Shown piece after piece: positions 26,361-34,165 of a DNA stretch of 36,122 nucleotides. Position 1 is the first letter of the stretch. The number at the start of each line of letters is the position of its first letter. Origin of the DNA: Alphaproteobacteria bacterium (GTDB lineage Bacteria > Pseudomonadota > Alphaproteobacteria > SMXS01); assembly GCA_016124315.1 (NCBI GenBank), contig WGNW01000045.1, positions 1-36,122 on the forward strand. Reading direction: 5' to 3'. Below the pieces are notes generated by a model. That model was not told the origin of the DNA. It did not search any database and saw only the letters and a list, made by a program, of their open reading frames with translations. The position numbers and the translations under genes are program-made.

Positions 26361-28763
26361 ATGGCGGAAGGTGCGACAGAGCTGATGCGGGAAGGCCGGG
26401 CGATCCGCGTCCGCGGCCTCGTACAGGGCGTCGGCTTCCGGCCGACGGTCTGGCGGCTGGCGCGCGACTTGGGCCTTGACGGCGAGGTGTGGAACGATGC
26501 CGGCGGGGTGATGGTGGCCGCGTGGGGTGACGGCGCCGCGCTGGACGACTTCCTCGCCCGGCTGGTCTCGGAGTCGCCCGTTCTCGCCCGCATCGACGGG
26601 GTGGAGTGGCACCCGCTTGCATGCCGGCAGGCCAACAAGGGATTCTCCATAGCGCCCAGCCGGGCCGGGACCGTGCACACCGGCGTGGCGCCGGACGCGG
26701 CGACCTGCCCGGCATGCCTGGCTGAGGTGCTCGACGCCGGCGACCGGCGCCACGGCTTTCCCTTTACCAACTGCACCCATTGCGGGCCGCGCCTGTCCAT
26801 CGTCCGCGCCGTGCCCTACGACCGGGCGAACACCAGCATGGCGGCCTTCGCCCTGTGCCCGGACTGCCGCGCCGAATACGAGGATCCGGCGGACCGCCGC
26901 TTCCACGCTCAGCCAACCGCGTGTCCGGCATGCGGACCCCGCGCATGGCTGGAGCGGTTTGGGGACGCCGGCGGGGCGGGGCTTCCCGAGGGCGACGCGG
27001 TTGCCGTAGCGGCGGCGGCGCTGCGCGGCGGCGCGATCGTCGCGGTCAAGGGGCTCGGCGGATTTCACCTCGCCTGCGACGCGCGCAACGAGCAGGCGGT
27101 GGCCCGGCTGCGGGGGCGCAAGCGCCGCCAGGCCAAGCCGTTCGCCCTGATGGCGCGGGATCTTGAAGTGGTCCGACGTTACGCGACCGTCGACGACCGG
27201 GAAGCGGCGCAGCTGCGGTCGCCGGCAGCGCCCATCGTCATCCTCGACGCCCGGTGCGACGCGCCGGTGGCGCCGTCGGTCGCACCCGGCCAGTCGACCC
27301 TGGGCTTCATGCTGCCCTACACGCCGCTGCACCACCTGCTGCTGCACGAGATCGACGGGCCGGTGGTGATGACCAGCGGGAATTTCTCGGAAGAGCCGCA
27401 GTGCACCGGCAACGGAGAGGCGCGCGACCGGCTCGGCGGCATCGCCGACTATGGCCTGTTCCACGACCGGGAGATCGTCAACCGGCTGGACGATTCGGTG
27501 GTCCGCGTCATGGCGGGCGCGGCGCGACCGCTGCGCCGGGCGCGCGGCCTGGCGCCGGCGCCGGTCATGCTGCCGGCCGGCTTCGAGCGGGCCGGGCCGC
27601 TCACCGCCCTGGGCGGCGAGCTGAAGAGTACGTTCTGCCTTGCTGCCGACGGACGCGCCATTCTGTCCCAGCATCTCGGCGATCTGGGGGATGCCGCCAC
27701 CTTCGAGGACTTTCAGCGCGCGTTCGACCTGTTCGCCGGCCTGTTCGACCATGTGCCCGAAACGCTCGTCGTCGACATGCATCCGGGCTACCTGTCGGCC
27801 CGGCTGGGCAGGGCATGGGCCGAGGAGCGCGGGCTGCGGCTCGAGGCGGTGCAGCACCACCACGCCCACATCGCCGCGTGCTTGGCCGAGAACGGCGTGC
27901 CCCTCGACGCGCCGCCGCTGCTCGGCATCGCCTTGGACGGCCTGGGTTTCGGCGCCGACGGCACCCTGTGGGGCGGCGAGTTCCTGCGCACGACCTATGC
28001 GGGCTTTGAGCGGCTGGGCGCCTTTCCGGCGGTTCCCATGCCCGGCGGGATCCAGGCCATCCGCCAGCCCTGGCGCAGCGCCTGGGCCCATCTCGACGCG
28101 GCGCTGGGCTGGGAGCGCTGCGCGGGCCGCTACGGCGCGCGCGGCATCGTGCGGCACCTCTGCGGGCGGCCGCTGGACACGCTGCGCGCCATGCAGCGCA
28201 AGGGCCTCAACACGCCGTACTCCAGCTCGTGCGGACGCCTTTTCGACGCCGTCGCCGCGACGGTCGGCATCTGCCGGGCCGAAATGGCCTACGAGGGACA
28301 GGCGGCGATCGAGCTGGAGGCGCTGGCTGCCGGCGCCGAACCGGCGGCGGTGCGGCCGTACCCCATCGGCCTGCGCGCGGACGAGGCGCCGCTCCGCTTC
28401 GACCTGGCGCCGCTGTGGGCCGCGATCCTCGACGACCTGGAGGCCGATGTGCCCGTTGCCGTGGTGGCGGCGCGCTTCCATGCGGGATTGGTTTCGGCCA
28501 TCGTGGAGATGGCGGACCGTCTGTTCGAACGCTGCGGCGACGGGCTCGACCGGACGGTCGCGTTGTCGGGCGGCGTGTTCCAGAACCGTCTGCTGTTCGA
28601 GGGCCTAGAGCGGGCGCTCGAGGCGCGCGGCTTCGCGGTCCTGAGCCACCGGCAGGTGCCGGCCAACGACGGCGGGCTGTCGCTGGGGCAGGCCGCCGTG
28701 GCGGCGGCGCGGATACTGCAGGGCCGGGAGGCCGGCAGAGAAGGAGCGAGCTCATGTGTCTAG
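26361..28763 (+). CDS. hypF: HypF, carbamoyltransferase for hydrogenase maturation
   Basis: An 800-residue HypF (from ATG 26361). It converts carbamoyl phosphate and ATP to a carbamoyl adenylate and passes the carbamoyl to HypE, the source of the cyanide ligands. Domains in order: acylphosphatase-like with VQGVGFRP at 21-28; two zinc fingers with Cys pairs at 116/119, 138/141, 166/169 and 188/191; a YrdC-like domain (about 210-390); and a Kae1-like domain with the metal-binding HHHAH segment near residue 496. An in-frame ATG at 26385 and a GTG at 26352 are alternative starts; no ribosome site is strong. It overlaps hypC by 10 bp, so translation is probably coupled. First gene of the operon. 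Confidence 0.95.
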   Translation: MAEGATELMREGRAIRVRGLVQGVGFRPTVWRLARDLGLDGEVWNDAGGVMVAAWGDGAALDDFLARLVSESPVLARIDGVEWHPLACRQANKGFSIAPSRAGTVHTGVAPDAATCPACLAEVLDAGDRRHGFPFTNCTHCGPRLSIVRAVPYDRANTSMAAFALCPDCRAEYEDPADRRFHAQPTACPACGPRAWLERFGDAGGAGLPEGDAVAVAAAALRGGAIVAVKGLGGFHLACDARNEQAVARLRGRKRRQAKPFALMARDLEVVRRYATVDDREAAQLRSPAAPIVILDARCDAPVAPSVAPGQSTLGFMLPYTPLHHLLLHEIDGPVVMTSGNFSEEPQCTGNGEARDRLGGIADYGLFHDREIVNRLDDSVVRVMAGAARPLRRARGLAPAPVMLPAGFERAGPLTALGGELKSTFCLAADGRAILSQHLGDLGDAATFEDFQRAFDLFAGLFDHVPETLVVDMHPGYLSARLGRAWAEERGLRLEAVQHHHAHIAACLAENGVPLDAPPLLGIALDGLGFGADGTLWGGEFLRTTYAGFERLGAFPAVPMPGGIQAIRQPWRSAWAHLDAALGWERCAGRYGARGIVRHLCGRPLDTLRAMQRKGLNTPYSSSCGRLFDAVAATVGICRAEMAYEGQAAIELEALAAGAEPAAVRPYPIGLRADEAPLRFDLAPLWAAILDDLEADVPVAVVAARFHAGLVSAIVEMADRLFERCGDGLDRTVALSGGVFQNRLLFEGLERALEARGFAVLSHRQVPANDGGLSLGQAAVAAARILQGREAGREGASSCV

Positions 28764-29062
28764 GCGTGCCGGGCAGGATCGTTGCGATCAGCGACCGCGA
28801 GAACGCCCTCGGCGTCGTCGAGATTGCCGGCGTGCGGCGCGAGGTCAACCTGATCTGCGTGATCGGCGACGGCCGGAGCGCGGACGACTGCATCGGCGAG
28901 TGGGTGCTGGTGCATGTGGGTTTCGCCATGAGCCGGCTGGACGAGGCGGAGGCCGCCGCGACCCTGCGGCTGCTGGCGGAACTGGGTGAGATCGAGACCG
29001 GGTCGACCGAGGCCGGTTCGGCGCCGCCGTCCGCCGCGGGCGCGGCAGGAAGCGGGCCATGA
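28754..29062 (+). CDS. hypC: HypC, hydrogenase maturation chaperone
   Basis: A 102-residue protein starting MCLGVPGRIVAI. The Cys at position 2 (after the initiator Met) is the conserved residue that binds the iron centre and HypD. HypC delivers the Fe(CN)2CO unit to the hydrogenase large-subunit precursor. The N-terminal OB-like core is normal; the C-terminus is a longer, Ser/Ala/Gly-rich tail (about residues 84-102) beyond the usual length near 80-90. Its ATG overlaps the hypF stop, and its TGA overlaps the hypD ATG (ATGA), so translation is coupled on both sides. Confidence 0.95.
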   Translation: MCLGVPGRIVAISDRENALGVVEIAGVRREVNLICVIGDGRSADDCIGEWVLVHVGFAMSRLDEAEAAATLRLLAELGEIETGSTEAGSAPPSAAGAAGSGP

Positions 29063-30198
29063 AGTACGTCGACGAGTTCCGCGATCCGGACAAGGCGCGC
29101 GCCCTGCTGCGGGAGATCGAGAAGTCGGTGGCGCGCATCGACACCTGCCGCCACAGGCCGCTGGCGCTGATGGAGGTCTGCGGCGGGCACACCCACACCA
29201 TCTTCAAATTCGGCATCGAGACCATGCTGCCCGACGCCATCGAGCTGGTGCATGGCCCCGGCTGCCCGGTCTGCGTGCTGCCCATCGGACGGGTCGACGA
29301 CTGCGTCGCCCTGGCCGAGACCCCGGGCGTGATCCTCGCCACCTTCGGCGACGCCATGCGCGTCCCGGGTTCGAAGAAGTCGCTGATGCAGGCGCGGGCC
29401 GACGGCGCCGACGTGCGCATGGTCTACTCGCCGCTGGACGCCCTGCGCCTGGCACGCGACAACCCCGACAGGGAGGTGGTGTTTTTCGGCCTGGGCTTCG
29501 AGACCACCATGCCCTCCACCGCGCTCACCGTGCTGCAGGCCGAGCGGGAAGGGATCGGCAACTTCTCCCTCTACTGCAACCACATCACCATCATCCCGAC
29601 CATCAAGGCGATTCTGGACAGCCCGGACGTCGAGCTCGACGGATTCATCGGCCCCGGGCACGTCAGCATGGTGATCGGCGCGCGGCCCTACCGCTTCATC
29701 GCCGAGCGCTACCGGCGGCCGCTGGTGATCGCCGGCTTCGAGCCGCTCGACGTGCTCCAGTCGGTCTGGATGGTGCTGAAGCAGATCGAGCAGGGGCGCT
29801 GCGAGATCGAGAACCAGTACGGCCGCATCGTCCCGGACGACGGCAACCGGGCGGCGCTGGAGGCGGTCGAGCGCGTGTTCGAGCTGCGGGAGCAGTTCGA
29901 ATGGCGCGGCCTCGGCTCCATCGACCGCTCGGGCGTCCGCGTCCGGTCCGCCTACGCCCGCTACGACGCCGAGCGCAGGTTCGCCGTGCCGTCCCTGCGC
30001 ATCGCCGACCCGGAGGCGTGCCAGTGCGGAGAGGTGCTGAGGGGCGCCATCAAGCCCCGCCACTGCAAGGTGTTCGGCACCGCCTGCACGCCGGAGACGC
30101 CGCTGGGGGCGCTGATGGTCTCCTCGGAGGGCGCCTGCGCCGCCTACTACCGCTATGGCGACCTGGACCGCATCCCGGCCGAAGGAGCCCCCGCATGA
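29059..30198 (+). CDS. hypD: HypD, iron-sulfur scaffold for Fe(CN)2CO assembly
   Basis: A 379-residue protein of standard HypD length. HypD works with HypC to assemble the cyanide and carbonyl ligands on iron. Conserved segments include LMEVCGGHTHT near residue 37, HGPGCPVCVLP near 71, and the C-terminal [4Fe-4S] cysteines in CQCGEVLRG, PRHCKVFGTAC and the last Cys in SSEGACAAYYRY. The ATG overlaps the hypC TGA, and its own TGA overlaps the hypE ATG. Confidence 0.96.
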   Translation: MKYVDEFRDPDKARALLREIEKSVARIDTCRHRPLALMEVCGGHTHTIFKFGIETMLPDAIELVHGPGCPVCVLPIGRVDDCVALAETPGVILATFGDAMRVPGSKKSLMQARADGADVRMVYSPLDALRLARDNPDREVVFFGLGFETTMPSTALTVLQAEREGIGNFSLYCNHITIIPTIKAILDSPDVELDGFIGPGHVSMVIGARPYRFIAERYRRPLVIAGFEPLDVLQSVWMVLKQIEQGRCEIENQYGRIVPDDGNRAALEAVERVFELREQFEWRGLGSIDRSGVRVRSAYARYDAERRFAVPSLRIADPEACQCGEVLRGAIKPRHCKVFGTACTPETPLGALMVSSEGACAAYYRYGDLDRIPAEGAPA

Positions 30199-31307
30199 AC
30201 GTCGCCGCGCGAGTTCCCGAAGCAGGCCCGCCTGAAGCAGGCCGCCCAGAAGCCGGCCGGCCCGCCCGGCGCCGTGCCCGGGTCAACGTGCCCACCGTGA
30301 CGCTCGCCCATGGCGGCGGCGGTAAGGCCATGCGCGACCTGATCGACGACGTCTTCCTCGGCGCCTTCGACGAGCATGGCCTGGCGCCGCTGGAGGACCA
30401 GGCGCGGCTGAGCCTGGAGGGCGGGCTGGCGCCCGGCGAGCGGCTGGCGCTGACCACCGACTCCTATGTGGTCGACCCGCTGTTCTTCCCCGGCGGCGAC
30501 ATCGGCAGGTTGGCGGTCTACGGCACGGTCAACGACCTGGCGGTGGGCGGCGCGACGCCGCTCTACCTCACCTGCAGCGCCATCATCGAGGAGGGGCTCG
30601 CCGTCGACACGTTGCGCCGGGTGGCCCGCTCCATGGCCGAGGCGGCGACCCTGTGCGGCGTGCGCATCGTCACCGGCGACACCAAGGTCGTGCCCCGCGG
30701 CGCCTGCGACAAGCTCTACCTCAACACCGCCGGGGTCGGCGTGCTGCGGACAGGGATTTCGCTCGGCGTGGACGCCGCCCGCCCCGGCGACCGGGTGCTG
30801 GTCAACGGCGTGCTGGGCGACCACGGTGCCGCCATTCTCAACGCGCGGGGCGACATGGCGCTGTCCTCGCCCATCGAGAGCGACTGCGCGCCGCTGCACG
30901 GTCTGATCGCCGGCCTGCTCGCCGCCGTGCCCACCGTGCGCTTCATGCGCGACCTGACGCGGGGCGGCCTCGCCACCGTGCTCAACGAGGCGGCCGAGGC
31001 GTCGGCCGTCGGCATCGAGATCGACGAGGCGGCGACGCCGATCCGCGAGGAGGTCAACGGCTTCTGCGATATCCTGGGGTTCGATCCACTCTACCTGGCC
31101 AACGAGGGCCGTATCGCCTGCGTCGTGCCCGAGGAGGACGCCGAGGTGGCGCTGGCGGCGCTGCGCGCCCACGAGCACGGCGCCGGCGCGGCCATCATCG
31201 GCCGGATCACCGAGCGTCCCGCCGGGCGGGTCGTCATGCGGACGCGGTTCGGCGGCCGGCGGATCGTCGACATGCTGGTGGGCGACCAGCTGCCGCGGAT
31301 CTGCTGA
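30195..31307 (+). CDS. hypE: HypE, carbamoyl dehydratase
   Basis: A 370-residue protein. HypE receives the carbamoyl group from HypF on its C-terminal cysteine, dehydrates it to thiocyanate and donates cyanide to the HypC-HypD iron. The C-terminus is the diagnostic PRIC (Cys370). The ATP-binding core shows AHGGGGKAMRDLI, DSYVVDPLFFPGGDIG and RDLTRGGLATVLNE. The ATG used overlaps hypD (ATGA). This start gives an unusual N-terminal extension containing three PEAG repeats (about residues 8-22) and a basic cluster, about 30 residues before the core. Confidence 0.95.
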   Translation: MNVAARVPEAGPPEAGRPEAGRPARRRARVNVPTVTLAHGGGGKAMRDLIDDVFLGAFDEHGLAPLEDQARLSLEGGLAPGERLALTTDSYVVDPLFFPGGDIGRLAVYGTVNDLAVGGATPLYLTCSAIIEEGLAVDTLRRVARSMAEAATLCGVRIVTGDTKVVPRGACDKLYLNTAGVGVLRTGISLGVDAARPGDRVLVNGVLGDHGAAILNARGDMALSSPIESDCAPLHGLIAGLLAAVPTVRFMRDLTRGGLATVLNEAAEASAVGIEIDEAATPIREEVNGFCDILGFDPLYLANEGRIACVVPEEDAEVALAALRAHEHGAGAAIIGRITERPAGRVVMRTRFGGRRIVDMLVGDQLPRIC

Positions 31308-31318
31308 GGAGGCGCGCG

Positions 31319-31681
31319 GTGCACGAACTCGGCCTCACCCGGGAGATCGTCGCCATGGTGGCCGGGCACGCCGGCGGAAGGCGGGTGCGCCGGGTGGTGC
31401 TCGAGGTGGGAACGCTGGCAGGGGTGATGACCGACGCCGTGGCGTTCTGCTTCGACGCGGTGGCCGAGGGCACCGCCCTGGAAGGGGCCGTCCTGGAGAT
31501 CCGGCGGGTGGAGGCGCGGGGCCGTTGCCGTCGCTGCGGCGCCGAGTTCGTTCGCGAGACCCTGCACAGCCCCTGCGCCTGCGGCTCCTTCGACGTGGAA
31601 GGGCTGACCGGCGCGGAGCTGCGAGTCCTGTCCTACGAGATCGGCGCGCCGGAAGCGGCGGCGGAGGGGCAGGGCGCCTGA
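31319..31681 (+). CDS. hypA: HypA, nickel insertion metallochaperone
   Basis: A 120-residue protein starting at GTG (31319) after an AGGAGG site, giving MHELGLTREIV. The N-terminal Met-His-Glu is the nickel site, so this start is functionally constrained. The zinc site is CRRC (Cys70, Cys73) and CAC (Cys86, Cys88). In most HypA proteins the second half is CxxC; here it is C-x-C. HypA passes nickel to the hydrogenase with HypB. The C-terminus is Glu/Ala-rich. It follows hypE by 11 bp and hypB starts 27 bp after its stop. Confidence 0.93.
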   Translation: MHELGLTREIVAMVAGHAGGRRVRRVVLEVGTLAGVMTDAVAFCFDAVAEGTALEGAVLEIRRVEARGRCRRCGAEFVRETLHSPCACGSFDVEGLTGAELRVLSYEIGAPEAAAEGQGA

Positions 31682-31708
31682 TGCGCCGGCAACAGACGGG
31701 AGAGTGCC

Positions 31709-32620
31709 ATGTGCGAGACCTGCGGCTGCTCCGACGGAGCCCGGACCACCATCACCAACCTGACCGCGGGGGGCGCGGCCCGCGCCGGCGGGCACGATCA
31801 TGCCCCCGTCCACGATCACGTCCACGATCCGGCCCGCCATCACCGGCATGAACATGGCCATGATCATCCGCACGACCACGTGCACCTGCCGGACGGCACC
31901 GTGGTGGAGCTGCAGGAATCCGTGCTGGCCAAGAACGACCAACTGGCGGCGCGCAACCGCGCCTGGTTCGACGGGCGCGAGATCCTCTGCCTCAACCTGG
32001 TGAGCTCGCCCGGTGCTGGCAAGACGACGCTGCTGGAGCGCACCATCCGCGAGGCCGGCGCGCGCCACCGCTTCCATGTGATCGAGGGCGACCAGGCCAC
32101 CGCCAACGACGGCGAGCGCATCCGCGCGGCCGGCGCGCCGGTGGTGCAGATCAATACCGGGACGGGCTGCCATCTGGAGGCCGACATGATCGCCCGCGCG
32201 CTCGGGGAGCTGGCGCCGCCGTTCCGCTCGGTGGTGCTGATCGAGAACGTCGGCAATCTGGTGTGCCCGGCGCTGTTCGACCTGGGCGAGCGGTCGAAGG
32301 TGGCCGTCGTCTCGGTAACCGAGGGCGAGGACAAGGCGCTGAAATATCCGCACATGTTCCAGGCGGCCGATTTGGTGCTGGTCAACAAGATCGACCTGCT
32401 GCCCCATCTCCGGTTCGACCTGGACGCCTGCCTCGCCAACATCCGCATGGTGACGCCGCATGCCGACGTCCTGCAGGTCTCCGCCACCACCGGCGCGGGC
32501 CTCGGCGCCTGGTACGACTGGATCGCCGCCCGCTGCGCCGTACACCAGGCTCTGTGCGATTTGCCGGATCGAGACGGGCCGGGTGCGCGGCGGGGCGGCG
32601 GTGAGAAACCTACAGCCTGA
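31709..32620 (+). CDS. hypB: HypB, nickel-binding GTPase
   Basis: A 303-residue GTPase that supplies nickel for [NiFe]-hydrogenase active-site assembly. The N-terminal high-affinity nickel motif is MCETCGCSD (CxxCGC), followed by a His-rich stretch, residues 29-59, with 14 His mostly alternating with Asp. This is the nickel-storage type of HypB. The GTPase domain has the P-loop SSPGAGKTT at 99-107, the switch-region EGDQATANDGERI, the NTGTGCHLEADM metal-site segment, and NKIDLLPH. The ATG at 31709 begins the CxxCGC motif. Its last 11 bp overlap the convergent gene at 32610. It is the last gene of the operon. Confidence 0.96.
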   Translation: MCETCGCSDGARTTITNLTAGGAARAGGHDHAPVHDHVHDPARHHRHEHGHDHPHDHVHLPDGTVVELQESVLAKNDQLAARNRAWFDGREILCLNLVSSPGAGKTTLLERTIREAGARHRFHVIEGDQATANDGERIRAAGAPVVQINTGTGCHLEADMIARALGELAPPFRSVVLIENVGNLVCPALFDLGERSKVAVVSVTEGEDKALKYPHMFQAADLVLVNKIDLLPHLRFDLDACLANIRMVTPHADVLQVSATTGAGLGAWYDWIAARCAVHQALCDLPDRDGPGARRGGGEKPTA

Positions 32621-33083
32621 TGATGATGGTGATCTTCAATGGGCAGCAACTCGCCTCGATGGTGATGCTGATGCGGCTTTCCGGCGTCAGAACGCCGCCG
32701 CCCGTCTGGTCTTCGAGCACGACGGTCGCGCCTTCGAGCTGCTGGGCCGTGAAGCCGTTGCGCAGCAGGACCTGCTTGGCGGCGTCGACGTTCTTGCTGC
32801 GGGCCGCTCTTGCCAGCACGAGCGCGTCGGGCGGCGGGGCGTTGAGTTTCGCCTGAGCCTCCTTGGCCGACATTTCCGCCTTCTTCAGCGCCATCGCGTC
32901 GGCCGTGCCGGCCCCCTCATGGTCCATCGCCGGCTTCATGTGCTGCGTTCCCATGGGCGAGGCCGAGGGCATGCCGGCGGCGGCGGGCATGTCCTTCTGG
33001 TCCTGTGCGAGAGCCGAACCCATGGCCAGTGCCGCCAGGCATACGACAGCGATCGAGAGCGGGCGCGTAAAGTCATTCCTCAT
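32610..33083 (-). CDS. Exported Met-rich protein with a QLEG-type domain, function unknown
   Basis: A 157-residue protein. Residues 1-26 (MRNDFTRPLSIAVVCLAALA, then LAQ) form a signal peptide. Residues 30-71 are rich in Met, Ala, Lys and His, as in metal-associated periplasmic proteins, though this is only a composition hint. Residues 90-118 carry LAR-x4-K-x-V-x3-K-x2-L-x3-GFTAQQLEG, matching a segment in the 59-residue protein at 33544. After a Gly-rich turn the protein ends RISITIEASCCPLKITI, with adjacent Cys146 and Cys147 in a beta-like tail. Convergent with hypB, with an 11-bp overlap of coding sequence. I do not recognise a named family. Confidence 0.7.
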   Translation of the reverse strand: MRNDFTRPLSIAVVCLAALAMGSALAQDQKDMPAAAGMPSASPMGTQHMKPAMDHEGAGTADAMALKKAEMSAKEAQAKLNAPPPDALVLARAARSKNVDAAKQVLLRNGFTAQQLEGATVVLEDQTGGGVLTPESRISITIEASCCPLKITIIIRL

Positions 33084-33543
33084 CTGGAATTCCCCATTTG
33101 CTTTGCCATTGGGATGATCCCCAAGGTGGCGCGCAGTCTACGCCCGGCGCTACTGGTTCGGTAAACAAAACTGCGTGTAGATCTTCATATAGAGGTTCAT
33201 GGGATCAAGGAAAACAGGCTCATTAGGATTATTACGGGCGAATTTTCAAATAGTAAAGTGTAAAAATAGAAATTACATTATCTATATTAAATGCATTCCG
33301 TATCCGTAATGAGGGGGCTACTTTGGTGGTATAGGGGTCGTTAAAACGAGATTGTGTGGCATTATTTTTGGTTATGAAGTCGTCGATAAAGCGGCGTGTT
33401 GACCTTCATGCGGCATTTACGACATTGTTGAAGAACAGAAATACTGTTGTGCGCCCCTGTTCTTGCGCGGACGGATCGCGGGGCCGGCTGCTTGTGCTTT
33501 CCAGGGAGGTCGCCCCCGGCCGAATCCGGCCTATCTTACCAGC
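33084..33543. other. AT-rich gene-free stretch
   Basis: 460 bp with no supported gene. Bases about 33160-33440 are far richer in A and T than the rest of the window, which is unusual here. It contains the 12-bp palindrome TCGTTAAAACGA at 33338-33349. An open frame at 33356-33547 lacks recognisable features and spans the compositional shift, so I do not call it. The stretch should hold promoters of the exported Met-rich protein (minus) and the 59-residue protein (plus), but I found no clear -35/-10 pair. Confidence 0.6.
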
Positions 33544-33723
33544 ATGACTCTGCGTCCCACGGCGCTCGAGCGCGCTTTCGAACTGGCCCGTTCGGGCTCC
33601 TGCAAGCATATATCCGACATCCGCAGCCGCCTCATGGCGGAGGGCTATTCGGACTCGCAGCTGGAGGGCCCGATGCTGATGCGCCAGTTGCGGAATCTGT
33701 GCAATTCCGCCACGAAGGCATAA
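33544..33723 (+). CDS. Small 59-residue protein with the QLEG-type domain
   Basis: A short gene from ATG 33544 to TAA 33723. The protein begins MTLRPTALERAF and has, at residues 14-42, LAR-x4-K-x-I-x3-R-x2-L-x3-GYSDSQLEG, then a basic C-terminal segment MRQLRNLC. The pattern looks like a helix-turn-helix-like or helical mini-domain; the Arg-rich tail might contact nucleic acid, which is inference. The phrase recalls small hypothetical proteins found in alphaproteobacteria. The same domain sits in the exported protein at 32610-33083. No strong ribosome site is visible. Confidence 0.65.
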   Translation: MTLRPTALERAFELARSGSCKHISDIRSRLMAEGYSDSQLEGPMLMRQLRNLCNSATKA

Positions 33724-33854
33724 GCCGTCCCGCTGGCCTTTGCTCTTCCGGGGTATGGCTCGGAAGACCGAATGGGCCGTGGCTTCGCGGCCTTCTCGGG
33801 GAGAATGCCCTCCTTCCTGCCAGGCGGCAGCGCCGGCGGTGCCGTCCGCGAAGG

Positions 33855-34076
33855 CTATTCGTTGGACGTCGGCTTCAGGGCCGGGTGCTGCTGATAGAGT
33901 TCGAACAGGAGCGTTTCCTCGAGGCTCGCCATCACGTGCCGGGCTCGGTGCTCGTAGTTGCGCGTGTCCGGTTCGCTGTCCGCCCTCTGAACGATGCCGA
34001 TGGACGCCTCCAGTTCCTCCAGAGCCGCCAGAAGCCGCTGATGCACGGCTACGGCAACTTCCCTCGACCTGATCAT
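33855..34076 (-). CDS. Small helical protein of 73 residues, function unknown
   Basis: Starts at ATG 34076 (MIRSREVAVAVHQRLL) with an AGGTGGG ribosome site 8 nt upstream; the in-frame GTG at 34085 is too close to that site to use it. Residues about 5-60 are strongly helical with heptad-like Leu/Val spacing and end LLFELYQQHPALKPTSNE. A near-consensus promoter lies just upstream, which supports real expression. No family recognised. The flanking genes are the 59-residue protein (convergent) and the DUF389-type gene (divergent). Confidence 0.6.
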   Translation of the reverse strand: MIRSREVAVAVHQRLLAALEELEASIGIVQRADSEPDTRNYEHRARHVMASLEETLLFELYQQHPALKPTSNE

Positions 34077-34105
34077 CAAATTCACCCACCTTTAGCTGAG
34101 GCCAG

Positions 34106-34134
34106 ATTATCGGGCTCGGCTCCTGGGGCTTCAA
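34106..34134 (-). promoter_or_regulatory. Predicted sigma70-type promoter of the 73-residue gene
   Basis: On the minus strand TTGAAG (34134-34129) and GATAAT (34111-34106) are exactly 17 bp apart, four and five of six consensus matches. Transcription would start about 23 nt before the ATG at 34076, a leader just long enough for the ribosome site. Confidence 0.6.
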
Positions 34135-34165
34135 GCTGGATTAGAGGGCAGGGAAAGGAGGGCGC

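Noticed and set aside
33356..33547. 63-codon open frame in the AT-rich stretch
   Set aside because: No family features, no ribosome site, and it spans a composition change.
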